DNA of 64,000 nucleotides from Providencia sp. PROV188 (GTDB lineage: Bacteria > Pseudomonadota > Gammaproteobacteria > Enterobacterales > Enterobacteriaceae). The stretch spans positions 124,001 to 188,000 of the forward strand of contig NZ_CP097291.1 of NCBI RefSeq assembly GCF_027595165.1, read 5' to 3'. The notes under the pieces are model-generated. The model had not been told where the DNA came from, made no database searches, and was given only the letters and a program-made list of their open reading frames with translations. This document shows positions 43,239 through 53,726 of the stretch, piece by piece. Positions within the stretch are counted from its first letter, which is position 1. Each line of letters opens with the position of its first letter. The position numbers were made by a program, and so were the translations under genes.

Positions 43239-44150
43239 AAATATTCTCTATTAAATTATATTGTTGAGATAACAATCAATGTGAATTTTCAGATTTTATA
43301 AAAGTGATTTAATATAATCTGCGCATTTTAATTTTGGGCTAAATATATAGTGACCCTCAAGTGCCACTCACTGAATGATATACTATCCTTATAATTGTTT
43401 TCAATTAGTCCCAAAATGACGTCTAAAATATCTACATGTTTACGATTATTAATTTTAAATATTTAATGAAAGAATTATTTTTTCATTTTCAATGGGTTAA
43501 ATTTAAATTCCTGCAATGTTATAACAAATGTAAATTTTAGTGTATTGTTTTTGATCAATATAATTTATTGTCAATTTTGATTAATTCAATATATAAACCC
43601 AAAAAAACAGAAAATAAAACATTAACAATACAGGATTTCTATATTTAATCTTTGTGATTTAGCTTAATTGTTTTTGATTTTTGATTTATTTCATAAAGAC
43701 ATCAATCTAGGAAGATCGTTATTTGATCAATTTTTTTATGATTTTATGAAATATGTATATTCATGGCATCTTAATAAAGATCAAAATATTTTGATTTCTA
43801 TTTTCTTTTTTTTGTTTCTAACGTGATAGTTATTTTAGTATCAAAGATTTGGTGAGCAAGTTGGAGGTTTGTATGATGATTAAAATTAAAACTTTGCATT
43901 AATCATTTTAAGTCAAATAGTACTAAATTGTCTGCCACTTTAGTAGTAAAGGATTTCCGATTTTAATCTTTGCAGTATAAATATTCGTTATACGGCTATC
44001 AATAAAGTAATAAATTTCAGATTATGATTTTCGCATATTTTAAAAACCTCCAAGATCTTACGTGTATTTACTTAGTGATTGTAATTTGTTGAACGAGGTA
44101 AAGCGGGAGGGTAATAAAAAAACAGGGTGCAAAGCACCCTGTGGAATAAG
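43239..44150. other. Long AT-rich gene-free region
   Basis: About 910 bases, strongly AT-rich. A strong GGAGG followed by ATG at 43873 opens only a 9-codon frame (MMIKIKTLH) on the plus strand. A terminator at 44122-44142 belongs to the invasin gene. No other feature recognised. Confidence 0.5.
44122..44142 (-). terminator. Terminator after the invasin gene
   Basis: ACAGGGTGC at 44122-44130 pairs with GCACCCTGT at 44134-44142 around AAA; the transcribed strand then has a run of seven T. Eight bases after the stop. Confidence 0.9.
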
Positions 44151-47100
44151 TTAATAACCACTCCAATAGAATGGGGTTTTGAGTTCAGACTGTAGACCTG
44201 CAAATTCTAATATTGTGGTGAGCTTTCCGCTACCATTATGATTCATATAACATTCATCTTTTATTGGCTGATTGCTAATCTGTGAGTAACTGTACTCGTA
44301 TGTATCTAGACCATTAGTGGGTTTTGTCAGCGTTGGATACGTTATTCTATTTGAGCCAAATGATTCGTTCCCGCTATATTCAGACTTCAATATCTGATGG
44401 CTCACCTGAATATTCTCTAATAGCTGTTTTCCTGATAACCCAATCTGTACTTTAGGAAATATAATCGCTTTACGATGGTTGTTGAACCAAGAAATGCTAG
44501 TAATTGGGTTACAACGATTAGCGTTATCGACTACGTCGTCTCCAACAATGTAAGCGAAAGTCCTATAGCTAATAGATAAGTTTCCGATATCTTTGGGTTC
44601 AGTTATAACAATAGGAACATCAACAGCTTGGATTCGGTTTTCAATTTTATGTTGGGACTTACCTATTGCAATAATTTCAACTTTAACTTTTTGGTTCGTT
44701 TTCAAGTAGCTTTGCTTTGGCTCATAGGTATTTGAACGCGGACCGCTAGTCACTGATGATGTGGCGCTATCTGTCCCACCATCTGGTTTTGTTATAACGA
44801 TTTTGACATCGGAAGGCATATCAAAATCACTTGTTCCTGCGACAGACCAGTTAACTGTTAGGTTATCGTCGGTATAAACAGGGGACCAATAAGCCGAATT
44901 AGTTTCTTGATTGCCATTATTGCCATAAGAGATTGAATTTATAGTAATTGCAGGCTTCGTGTACACCTTGACCTTATAATCACCGCTACTTTGCTCAAAG
45001 TAATCATTGGCTTTTACTGTCATGGTTAAATTGGCTTCGCCTTTGCCTAGGCTTTGAATCGAGCCATTTTTGGCAATATTAACGACATTATTGGCTCCTG
45101 AATTCCATTCAATATCTGCTTTAGGTGGGATAGCTACACTGGTTTGTTGTAGGTTAAAAAGATTACGCTGATCCGTGATTTCTTGTTCTTTCTGGTTAAA
45201 ATTCACATTAAAACGTGCTTTTGCGAGGTTATAGGTAATATCTTGGCTTTCAGAAACAAACTGATCTGTCTCTTTGGAACGCACGGTCAGTTTTGCTACT
45301 CCAGGCTTGACCTGAGTAATTGCACCAGAAACAGAATCTATTTGAGCGATATTGGTATTTTGGCTGACATATTCGAGAGGAATGGTAGTGACATCCGTAT
45401 TACCGAATGAGGTTTGAATATTGTGAGCTTGGTTATCTGACCAAATTGTGGAAATAGTGTCTGCACTGGTTAATGTCAAGTTTGGTTTGGCTTTTTCAAC
45501 ATCCACCTCATAGCTAGCCGCTGCGGATTTATATATACCATTTCCATCGATACGCGCCCAAATTTTGGTGCGTCCCGCTTTTTTCAGTTTAACTTTCCCT
45601 TGCTGGTCAACGGTAGCAATACTGGTGTTATCACTGGACCAAACAGGTTGAGCACCGTTTGGCAACCCTTTAACAACCTGACCATTATTTACGGCGGAAG
45701 AGTAAGTCAGACGCTGTTGCATGTTGTCAAAACGTAGTGTTGGGTTAATGGCATCGACTTTGATTTCAATCGGGTTAGCAATGGTTTGATTGCCCACTTT
45801 TGCCGTGACTTTAGCGGTGCCTTGCTTCGTCGCAGTGGCTGTTGCACTGTAGCTGCCATCTTGGTGATTGGTGACTGGACTGATAGTAAAATCCTGAGCA
45901 GGGACATTACTTGTAATATCAACCGTTTCATTCAGTAAGGCGTTGCCAAAATCATCTTGCAATTTAACCGTGAACAAGGTGCTTTCAAGCCCATCTGGAC
46001 CAATATCAGTTTTAGTGGTCGTAAAGGTAGAGTTAGTGATGTTTACAGTACCGGCAAGGACGTTAACCACACTGGCTTTTTTATCTTCGCTTGCGGAAAG
46101 TGCTGCTGTCATCACTAATGCACCTACGGTATGGCTGGTGACCGAAATTTTAGTGTTACCGTTAATATCCGTTATTGATGAGTGTGGGAAAGGTTCTGCT
46201 TTACCCTGTAAGTGCCATGAAACATTCACCTGCGGCACTGGGTTATTGAACTTATCCACAATTTTGGCGGTATAAACTACGCCTTGGGCATTACCCGCCT
46301 GAATGTTATTGGTGCTGGTATCTAAGCTAGTGATTACGCTGGTGGCTTTGTCACTAGTCACATTCAACGTTAAGGTTTGCGATAATGCACTGCCGTTGAG
46401 ATTGGCTGATAATATGGCAGCGCCTGTTTTATCACTGCTCACAACGGCGTGATACACCCCTGCCGATGGCATCGTTACTGGAGCAATTCTTACCTCATTG
46501 TTATTACTACTGATTTGAATAGCAGATATTTGATTGGTTAATAAATTACCAAACTGATCCTTTAATATCAGTTCAACCGTCGCAGGTTGACCCGCCACAA
46601 TTGTGGTAGGGGTTATATTGAATACTGTTTTACTGGTATCAATCGTACCTTGTGTAAAGGAGATAGTTGGGGCGGTTTTAGTATTTTGCGATGTTAAGTT
46701 AACGGTAATATTTGCATAACCCACATCACTACGTTGAACGGTAACTTCGCTGCGTCCATTAGCATCGGTGGTTGTCTGGTTATCCGAAAGCTGGCTGCCA
46801 TCGTTAGCCGTCCAGAATACGGGAATACCTGCGCCGAGCTGATTGCCGTTAGCATCTTCAAACTGGGCGCTGATAGTGACTTGATTACCGACGGTTTCAG
46901 TTGTTTTTGAAACCTTGATATCACCACGTACCTGTGCGCTTTGTGCGTCAGCAATCACAGTCAGAGGGGCTTTCTGGTTCAGAGTCACACCATCAACCAG
47001 GACGGTAATGTCTGTATTACCTGCTTTGGTACTGTGTAACTTCGCACGATAGGTTCCTACAGGTGTTACCTCTGTGAAAGTCGGTGAGTTTGCTAAGCCC

Positions 47101-50100
47101 AAATCAGTTGAGTAATCTAGCGTGATTTTATTCGCCAAGTTACCCAGTCGGTTACCAATATCATCTTTCAGCGTAACGGTAATTTCAGTTTCACCTGTTG
47201 CTGCTGTTAATGATGGCGTGCTCAGAGCAACAGTGGAGGCGCTGCTAGAAACGTTCCCCGCTAAGAACTCGATATTTTGAACGGTTTGCTTAGTATTTTG
47301 ACCTAAAATGGCGGTTACGCTGCCTTTTCCAGCTTGTGTGCTAGTTAAAGTAATTTGGGCAATACCGTTATTATCTGTATGGCTAACGGGTTGTGATAGC
47401 TCACCAACATCACTACGCCAACCAATCGCAATACCCGCAGGTGCCAGATTATTGGTGGCATCTGTAATGGTTGCTTGTACGGTAATGCGGCTGATGCCAT
47501 CAGCAGGAACCGTAGCCTGACTGGTGATGTTCATATCCTTGATGAGCGCAGTGGCGCTGTCCGCGATTAAACCGAGGCTTTTTTGTTTAGAAACAGCACC
47601 ATTTTTAGCAGTAATATCAATGGTATCTGCAAGATTACCACTCACTTTAACTTGGTATTCACCTGTGTTAGCAAGCTCTTTTGAGTCCGTGAATGTAATG
47701 GCATTGTTGTTACTATCCCAATCAATTCTTTGCCCTGTAACTGGGTTATTCCATTGGTCACGTAAGGTCAACGTTGCTGTTGCTTGTTCACGGTTATTCG
47801 CCACAATAGTTTGTGGTTTAATTTCAAAGAAACTATTTAGTGAGTTTGCATCGCCTGCAATAAATTGAATTTTTTCCTGTGCTTCACGGCGGTTAAGCAG
47901 TTGTGCAGTGACCGTCGTTTCTCCTGCGATATAGCCCGATAGTTCAACGGTCACTTGCCCTCGATTATCAGTACGGGTTGTATTTACACTTAGCGTGTTG
48001 TTATCACTGAGCCAAGTTACTGGTGTTTCAACTAATGGGTTGTTCAGGTTATCGACGACGGTTGCTGTCAGTAATACTTTTTGGGCTTGTGGCCGAATTT
48101 GCACTTGGTTAGCTGATGATGCAATCGTCACTGTCGCGGTCGTATTATCAGCGACCGCTTTTACGGTGCTCGAAATCGGTTGTTGGTTACCGTTCGCTAA
48201 TACTGCTGCAACCATAATATTGTTGGCAGCTTGGGAGGTAGACAGCGTGGCGCGAACCAATCCATGGCTATCTGTTTTAGAGAACGGTGTGATTACGGTG
48301 AGTTGGGCACCATTGTTCGTCTGTAATTGAACATCTACACCTTCAACAGGGTTGCCGTAGTTATCTTCCACGAAGACATAAACATCGGTTTTATCCACGC
48401 CATTAGCCACAATAGTTGATTTCTTGACGTTTAACGATGTGATTTGAGCTTGGGCTTTATCGGCAACAAAATGAATTTCTTTGGCCATTTTCCCATCGCC
48501 ATTTGTTGATGCTGTCACGATCACCATTTCAGCTTTTGTGCTGGTAATGGTAGTGGTCGTTTCCCCTTGGGCATTGGTTTTGGTTTTTGCTTGGCTAAAT
48601 TTCACTTCTGATGCACTTAAGTTAGATAGCCAGTCGGTATCAACATTAGAAATAGGGTTGTTATTCGCATCCACAATTTTTGCTGTATAAGTGACGGTCA
48701 TTTTGCCATCAGCGAGATACTGATTTTTAACTTCTGGTATGACTGAACTGACTTTCGCCGTCTGTATATTTGCCGTAAATACAACGGTTTTATCAAACGA
48801 TTTTCCACCGACAGTCACCGTAATTTTTGCATCTCCTGCTTGCTTGCTGGTGATGGTGGTTTTTGCCACACCTTGGTTATCTGTCATCACCTTTTGGTCA
48901 GCCAGAGAACCGTTATTGGTTGCAAATTGAACTTCAACATTTGGAACGACGTTGCCATTAGCATCCGTCACGGTGATCGCAATTGGATTGCCTGTTACAC
49001 CATTCGCAACGGATGTCATTGAGCCAACAATGATATCTGTAGGTTTAATTGTTGCAGTGGTTGAATCCGGTAAAAACGTAAGGCTAATGTCTTGTGATGT
49101 TGCGTTAGGTGTTGCCGCCGTGATCAGGACATCACCTGAAACGGTACTGGTGACTTGAGTCGTAGCAAAACCATTGGCATCAGTGATACTGCTGATTTCA
49201 GAGAAGCTAACCTCATTGCCGTTCTTATTTGATGTCCAATTAACCACGGTATTTGGCAGCGGGTTATTATTGGCATCTACAATCTGTGTTTTGACTTCAA
49301 ATGGCTTATTACCATTGGCAATTTGAGGAACGGTATTGGTTGTCGGTTTCACAACCTGTGGAGTGTTTTTATCTCCAACAAATGAGATAGTCTGTTTAAC
49401 ATCTTTGCCATCTACGGTAATCGTCACGGTAGCATCTCCAGCTTTATCGCTGGAAATAGCGGTTTGTGCGACTCCTTGGCTGTTTGTGGTCACTTTGCTA
49501 TCAGCTAATGTTCCTTTATCTGTAGCGAATGCGACCTCAACATTTGGAACTGGGTTGCCTTTTGCATCCGTCACAGTAATAGAAATGGTATTTGCCGAGT
49601 TGCTGTTCGCGACAGTGCTTGTCTGGGATACATGAATATCATTCGATTGCACCGCAGCTGTTGTGGTATCAGGTAAGAAATCCACTTTTACTTCTTGTGG
49701 TGTAGCATTCGGTGCTGTGGCGGTAATGATGATGTCCCCGGTCACGGTACTGGTAATCGTGGTGGTTGCTAGACCATTAGCATCGGTTGTGGTGGTTTGT
49801 TGCGTAAACTGAACATCATTGGCGTTTTTATTTGAACTCCAGGTCACGACTGTATTTGGCAGCGGGTTATTATGGGCATCGACTAATTTCGTGGTGATTT
49901 CAATCGGTTTTTTACCATCGGCGATTTGCGTTATCTGGCTGACGGTTGGCTTTGCGATTTGTGGTGTTGATTTATCTCCCACAAATTGAACTTTATGTTG
50001 GATGTCTTTGCCATCCACAGTAATCGTCACATTCGCTTCACCCGCTTGCGTACTGGTTATTGCGGTTTGTGCAACTCCATTAGCATCCGTTTTTACGAGA

Positions 50101-52517
50101 GTATTGGCGAGAGTTCCTTTATCCGTTGCGAATTGTACATCGACATTTGGTAATGGGTTGCCAAATTGGTCGGTAATGGTGATAGATACCAGATTGGGTT
50201 TTTTCCCGTCAGCAATCGAACCATTTTGAGTAATGTTAATATTTTGCGGTTTCAGCACTGAAGTGGTGGCATCCGGTATAAATGTCAGCGTGACGTCTTG
50301 TGGAGAGCCATTTGTTGGTGTTGCCGTGATCGTGACTTCACCAGCTAGTGTGCTGGCGATTAGAGTGGTGGCATAGCCGTTGTTATCCGTTGTGCTGCTC
50401 ACAGGGGTGAATATCACTTTTTGCGGATCTTTGTTGGAGCTCCAAGTCACCACACTATTAATGATAGGGTTACCATTCGCATCTTTAAGCAGTGTTTTAA
50501 CTTCAATAGGTGAATTTCCGTTAGCTAACTGGGGCGTTTGCGTATTGGGCGTGGGCTTTGTAGCTTGAATTGTTGCCGTATCCGCAACAACGGTTACTTT
50601 AATTTCAGGGAAGACAGCATTACGGGCTTTGGGAACCAGTATAAAGCTTTCAGGCTTAGTGCCTGCGGTTAACGTCGCTTCATATTGTCCAGCTGCTAAG
50701 CGGGTAAATGGGCTTATGGCGGTGTACTTGGCTGGTGGAGCTGCTTTTAGCCCTTTAGCTGGCATCGCTCTCTTCACTTTTCGAGTTGTTGCTCGCTCAA
50801 GCGTAATTTCTTTAGCTGCGAGATCAATGACATTTCCAGCTTTATCTTTAATGGATAACGACAATTTTTGGCTGCTTTTACCGTTAGCGATTAAATCAAT
50901 TCTGCTGGATGAAACGACACTTTTTAGGGTGTGAATAGCTGGTTGAGTAACAGAAACTCGGACAATAGCTTTGGAAGAGGTATTTCCTTTCTTGTCGATG
51001 GCAATGGCAGTAATGGCGTAATTGTTCGCATTTTTGATATTTTTATAAGAAGGCAACACAAGGCTGTATTGACCATTTTCATTGAGTATGTGTCCGCCTG
51101 CGGCAACCAGTGCTTGAGCATCCCATTTTATGTGACTTAACCCATATTTGCTGGTCACTGTGAAATGTAAAGGGATCTTTTCCCCTGCGTAGCCCGTGAT
51201 AGAGTCCGTTATGTTTAGGTGGATGACGTCATTTTTTTTATAATCCAGAACGATATGGTTGTTACGACTGACGAAATCATAGCGATTGCCCATCAATGAA
51301 CGAAATGCATTGACGGATTCCGGATCCAAATGTTGCTTCAAGCTTTTGCCAAATTGGTAGTTGAGTTGTAAACCAATTCGCGAATCTTTCTTGCTGGCTT
51401 TTCCTTGGCGATGTTCCGCATTGAATGTGATTAATGGAACCGGAGTATAGTTAAGACCTATATTGATGGAATATGGATCACGTTGTAAATTTTTGGTGCC
51501 GAATAGCGCAACATCATCACCATAATATTGTTCGTAAGTGAGCTTTCCACCAATATGTGGATAGGTAGGTAACCAACCCTCTGCGCGGAGATCCCATCCA
51601 TTAGATGGTCTAGCTGAATGATCGGTTAATTCTCGGGCATTGCGCCAGCTGCTAAGACGATGGTAGCTGTTACCTGACAATTTTAAGAAGTCACGACGAT
51701 ATTCAACACCTAATCCTAAACGAGAATGACCACGTGAAATATCGTAGTCAAAGAAGGTATTTCCGCCAACCATTTGATTTTCACCATACCAACGTGCCCC
51801 AAAGCCGAGGTTGGTTTCAATGCGCTGTTCTTGACGATGAAAACTACCTTGAGTAAAGAATAAACTTTCTTCGTTTTCATAAATTGGCAGCAGCAAATCA
51901 ATTTGCGAATTTTTTAATGAAAATTTCTTATCCGCAACCAGCTTTATTTGTGAGCTACCAAAATGATTAAACCAATCTTGTAGATAGCTGCTTGCTGTGG
52001 TTGTGATTATCTCTTGGGTAAATGCTTTGGTTTTGTGATGATTAGGCTGCTTTGTAAAAAATTGGCCCGCTTTGGAAACAAACTGCGCCAGTTTAATTTC
52101 TTCTTCACTCGATGCTTCTGGTGGAATATAAACAGGTTTTTCGTTTTCCCATTCTAAAGTTGGTAACGGCGACATAGGAATATCTAGCTCATCGCCGGCT
52201 TTTAGGGTCTCGAAACTTTGAGAAAATGTTCTAAATTGATTAAGCTTACGTAATTGCTCCAAACTTATATTATATTTTTTGGCAATACTCTGAGTTGTTT
52301 CTCCCACTTGTAGTGTATATGGCTGAGTTTCTCTTAAAGTAAGCGTATTTTTTTTGGGTAATAAAAACGTGCGTTGTTGATGGTTTTGCTCTGTAAATGC
52401 ATTGGCTGCGACAGGTGCAAAAACTGATACTAAAGGAAAACTAATCTGCGTTGCAATATTTATCCACGCAATAAATGTAACATGATAAGGAATAAAATCC
52501 TTAGACTTGCGATTCAT
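44151..52517 (-). CDS. Giant invasin/intimin-type inverse autotransporter
   Basis: A 2788-residue surface adhesin. In order: an extended signal peptide (residues 1-41), a LysM domain at about 67-114 (YTLQVGETTQSIAKKYNISL), an inverse-autotransporter barrel at about 190-425 (NLGFGARWYGENQMVGGNTF, FDYDISRGHSRLGLGVEYRR), a linker domain, about 17 bacterial Ig-like (Big_1) domains, three Big_2-like domains (PVWSSDNTSIATVDQQGKVK), and a C-terminal region with cysteines NRCNP and DECYM. The barrel inserts in the outer membrane and the Ig stalk projects outward. Big_1 domains 2-7 alternate between two types with a period of about 200 residues. The receptor is unknown. Its own terminator follows. Confidence 0.93.
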   Translation of the reverse strand: MNRKSKDFIPYHVTFIAWINIATQISFPLVSVFAPVAANAFTEQNHQQRTFLLPKKNTLTLRETQPYTLQVGETTQSIAKKYNISLEQLRKLNQFRTFSQSFETLKAGDELDIPMSPLPTLEWENEKPVYIPPEASSEEEIKLAQFVSKAGQFFTKQPNHHKTKAFTQEIITTTASSYLQDWFNHFGSSQIKLVADKKFSLKNSQIDLLLPIYENEESLFFTQGSFHRQEQRIETNLGFGARWYGENQMVGGNTFFDYDISRGHSRLGLGVEYRRDFLKLSGNSYHRLSSWRNARELTDHSARPSNGWDLRAEGWLPTYPHIGGKLTYEQYYGDDVALFGTKNLQRDPYSINIGLNYTPVPLITFNAEHRQGKASKKDSRIGLQLNYQFGKSLKQHLDPESVNAFRSLMGNRYDFVSRNNHIVLDYKKNDVIHLNITDSITGYAGEKIPLHFTVTSKYGLSHIKWDAQALVAAGGHILNENGQYSLVLPSYKNIKNANNYAITAIAIDKKGNTSSKAIVRVSVTQPAIHTLKSVVSSSRIDLIANGKSSQKLSLSIKDKAGNVIDLAAKEITLERATTRKVKRAMPAKGLKAAPPAKYTAISPFTRLAAGQYEATLTAGTKPESFILVPKARNAVFPEIKVTVVADTATIQATKPTPNTQTPQLANGNSPIEVKTLLKDANGNPIINSVVTWSSNKDPQKVIFTPVSSTTDNNGYATTLIASTLAGEVTITATPTNGSPQDVTLTFIPDATTSVLKPQNINITQNGSIADGKKPNLVSITITDQFGNPLPNVDVQFATDKGTLANTLVKTDANGVAQTAITSTQAGEANVTITVDGKDIQHKVQFVGDKSTPQIAKPTVSQITQIADGKKPIEITTKLVDAHNNPLPNTVVTWSSNKNANDVQFTQQTTTTDANGLATTTITSTVTGDIIITATAPNATPQEVKVDFLPDTTTAAVQSNDIHVSQTSTVANSNSANTISITVTDAKGNPVPNVEVAFATDKGTLADSKVTTNSQGVAQTAISSDKAGDATVTITVDGKDVKQTISFVGDKNTPQVVKPTTNTVPQIANGNKPFEVKTQIVDANNNPLPNTVVNWTSNKNGNEVSFSEISSITDANGFATTQVTSTVSGDVLITAATPNATSQDISLTFLPDSTTATIKPTDIIVGSMTSVANGVTGNPIAITVTDANGNVVPNVEVQFATNNGSLADQKVMTDNQGVAKTTITSKQAGDAKITVTVGGKSFDKTVVFTANIQTAKVSSVIPEVKNQYLADGKMTVTYTAKIVDANNNPISNVDTDWLSNLSASEVKFSQAKTKTNAQGETTTTITSTKAEMVIVTASTNGDGKMAKEIHFVADKAQAQITSLNVKKSTIVANGVDKTDVYVFVEDNYGNPVEGVDVQLQTNNGAQLTVITPFSKTDSHGLVRATLSTSQAANNIMVAAVLANGNQQPISSTVKAVADNTTATVTIASSANQVQIRPQAQKVLLTATVVDNLNNPLVETPVTWLSDNNTLSVNTTRTDNRGQVTVELSGYIAGETTVTAQLLNRREAQEKIQFIAGDANSLNSFFEIKPQTIVANNREQATATLTLRDQWNNPVTGQRIDWDSNNNAITFTDSKELANTGEYQVKVSGNLADTIDITAKNGAVSKQKSLGLIADSATALIKDMNITSQATVPADGISRITVQATITDATNNLAPAGIAIGWRSDVGELSQPVSHTDNNGIAQITLTSTQAGKGSVTAILGQNTKQTVQNIEFLAGNVSSSASTVALSTPSLTAATGETEITVTLKDDIGNRLGNLANKITLDYSTDLGLANSPTFTEVTPVGTYRAKLHSTKAGNTDITVLVDGVTLNQKAPLTVIADAQSAQVRGDIKVSKTTETVGNQVTISAQFEDANGNQLGAGIPVFWTANDGSQLSDNQTTTDANGRSEVTVQRSDVGYANITVNLTSQNTKTAPTISFTQGTIDTSKTVFNITPTTIVAGQPATVELILKDQFGNLLTNQISAIQISSNNNEVRIAPVTMPSAGVYHAVVSSDKTGAAILSANLNGSALSQTLTLNVTSDKATSVITSLDTSTNNIQAGNAQGVVYTAKIVDKFNNPVPQVNVSWHLQGKAEPFPHSSITDINGNTKISVTSHTVGALVMTAALSASEDKKASVVNVLAGTVNITNSTFTTTKTDIGPDGLESTLFTVKLQDDFGNALLNETVDITSNVPAQDFTISPVTNHQDGSYSATATATKQGTAKVTAKVGNQTIANPIEIKVDAINPTLRFDNMQQRLTYSSAVNNGQVVKGLPNGAQPVWSSDNTSIATVDQQGKVKLKKAGRTKIWARIDGNGIYKSAAASYEVDVEKAKPNLTLTSADTISTIWSDNQAHNIQTSFGNTDVTTIPLEYVSQNTNIAQIDSVSGAITQVKPGVAKLTVRSKETDQFVSESQDITYNLAKARFNVNFNQKEQEITDQRNLFNLQQTSVAIPPKADIEWNSGANNVVNIAKNGSIQSLGKGEANLTMTVKANDYFEQSSGDYKVKVYTKPAITINSISYGNNGNQETNSAYWSPVYTDDNLTVNWSVAGTSDFDMPSDVKIVITKPDGGTDSATSSVTSGPRSNTYEPKQSYLKTNQKVKVEIIAIGKSQHKIENRIQAVDVPIVITEPKDIGNLSISYRTFAYIVGDDVVDNANRCNPITSISWFNNHRKAIIFPKVQIGLSGKQLLENIQVSHQILKSEYSGNESFGSNRITYPTLTKPTNGLDTYEYSYSQISNQPIKDECYMNHNGSGKLTTILEFAGLQSELKTPFYWSGY

Positions 52518-52845
52518 TAAGGAACTCCGAGAATATAGGGTTAATTAAATATCGTTGATGAGTATTTTAAAAATCCCTGATTTATAACAGTCCTTAAGAT
52601 TTTCACAGTCATTAAAATAAGCTGCCAATACTCAACATCATTCGATTTATATTTGAATGAAGTATATTTACTTTTTTAAGATCTATTTTTTGAATAATTT
52701 GGAATTTTTCTTCAAAGAAAAGTAATTCCAATGAATTCTAGTGATGACTAATTCTTTGTTGTGTCGATTTATGCATTTAGCAATTTTTCATTAGGCATTA
52801 AAGTATTTAAGTGCTGCAGTTACTGATATTCTCTAACCTAATAAA
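52518..52845. other. Promoter region of the invasin gene
   Basis: About 330 AT-rich bases between the invasin start and the end of the lipoprotein gene, both on the minus strand. No defined site recognised. Confidence 0.5.
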
Positions 52846-53271
52846 TCAAATAGAATTTACTTTTAAAGAAAATCTTTCAGATTTAGATTGATTTAATGGA
52901 GTAATTTGATTACTCATCATCAGTAATTCACCCTTTTTTTCAACTCTCACGCTTAATCCAAAATAGTGACCTTGGGTTAATAACGGTTCCGGTAAATTAA
53001 TGGAAAAATTAACCGTTCTCGCTGATTTTCTGGTTGTCATAGTATAATCATAATGACTTTTTTCAGAGTAACTGTTTCCGTTTATTGGGGTGACCGAAAC
53101 GGTAATTAGCGCATCACTAGGAATATCGATAGATTGGCTGTAAACATCACCTTGAATATTAAATGTATTTCGATTTTGATTTATTGGGTTATTACAAGCA
53201 AATAGAAATAAACAACACGCTAAAATAAAAATTGAATGTAAAATAAATTTTGATATAGCAATTCTTGGCAT
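52846..53271 (-). CDS. YscW/YbaY-type lipoprotein, probable T3SS pilotin
   Basis: A 141-residue lipoprotein: a hydrophobic signal followed by lipobox LFAC at residues 23-26. The rest (NIQGDVYSQSIDIPSDALIT, SINLPEPLLTQGHYFGLSVR) has the beta-rich pattern of the YbaY/YscW group (INGxV, then IPxxAxVxVxL, then IxFxLP), several of which are pilotins for T3SS secretins. It lies next to a type III operon that otherwise shows no InvH-like pilotin. Role is inference; YbaY-like lipoproteins of unrelated function exist. Confidence 0.65.
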   Translation of the reverse strand: MPRIAISKFILHSIFILACCLFLFACNNPINQNRNTFNIQGDVYSQSIDIPSDALITVSVTPINGNSYSEKSHYDYTMTTRKSARTVNFSINLPEPLLTQGHYFGLSVRVEKKGELLMMSNQITPLNQSKSERFSLKVNSI

Positions 53272-53297
53272 GATTTTTCTTCTTTTATATGAATAAT

Positions 53298-53726
53298 TTA
53301 TTGATATGAGCGATTAAATACTTTCTGAAAAAAACAGCGAACATACGCATACATGTTTTTTCGCTCATTAACTCTTGATAAAATTGGCATTTCTGATTTT
53401 TCGCCAGTATACAAGATACCAATTCTGGGCAGTGTCATGATAAGATTTTCATCTAACTCAACTTTCTTAAATGATTGTCGTAATTGTCTGACTAACTTGT
53501 AGTAACTGCTTTCAGTCACGATAGTTCCGCGCTTTTCCCAAATTTCATGCATCACCTCTCGCTTGCTATTCGTTTTTAATAACAACAGTTTTAAGAGGCA
53601 GGATTCATTTTCAGATAAATTCACGGTTCTTTTTCCGCGAGATAGCGTTCTCTTCAGAGGGTCATAAACGACTTGACCACATAAAAGCATCATTGGCTCT
53701 ATTTTATTGTATTCCATGTTATTCAT
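53298..53726 (-). CDS. Soluble winged-helix (ToxR/OmpR-type) regulator
   Basis: A 142-residue protein with an N-terminal Trans_reg_C-type winged helix (VVYDPLKRTLSRGKRTVNLS, ESCLLKLLLLKTNSKREVMH, SSYYKLVRQLRQSFKKVELD, IMTLPRIGILYTGE) and no receiver or membrane segment. It lies 26 bases upstream of the pilotin-like gene and about 340 from the prgH operon end. The start ATG at 53726 follows GGGAA; a GTG four codons upstream was rejected. By context a regulator of the type III locus, in the position that HilA-type proteins occupy in function, but much shorter than HilA. Confidence 0.7.
   Translation of the reverse strand: MNNMEYNKIEPMMLLCGQVVYDPLKRTLSRGKRTVNLSENESCLLKLLLLKTNSKREVMHEIWEKRGTIVTESSYYKLVRQLRQSFKKVELDENLIMTLPRIGILYTGEKSEMPILSRVNERKNMYAYVRCFFQKVFNRSYQ

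Noticed and set aside
43873..43902. Strong GGAGG followed by a 9-codon frame MMIKIKTLH
   Set aside because: It points towards the 3' end of a convergent gene, so it is not a leader peptide for anything downstream. It is too short to support alone.
48700..50600. Possible CRISPR-like repeat pattern
   Set aside because: The repetition is coding, with a period near 600 bases from Ig-like domains, not short repeats with unique spacers.
47308..50934. Many plus-strand open frames of 60-114 codons inside the invasin gene
   Set aside because: They are shadows of a repetitive low-stop coding strand and repeat with the Ig domains.
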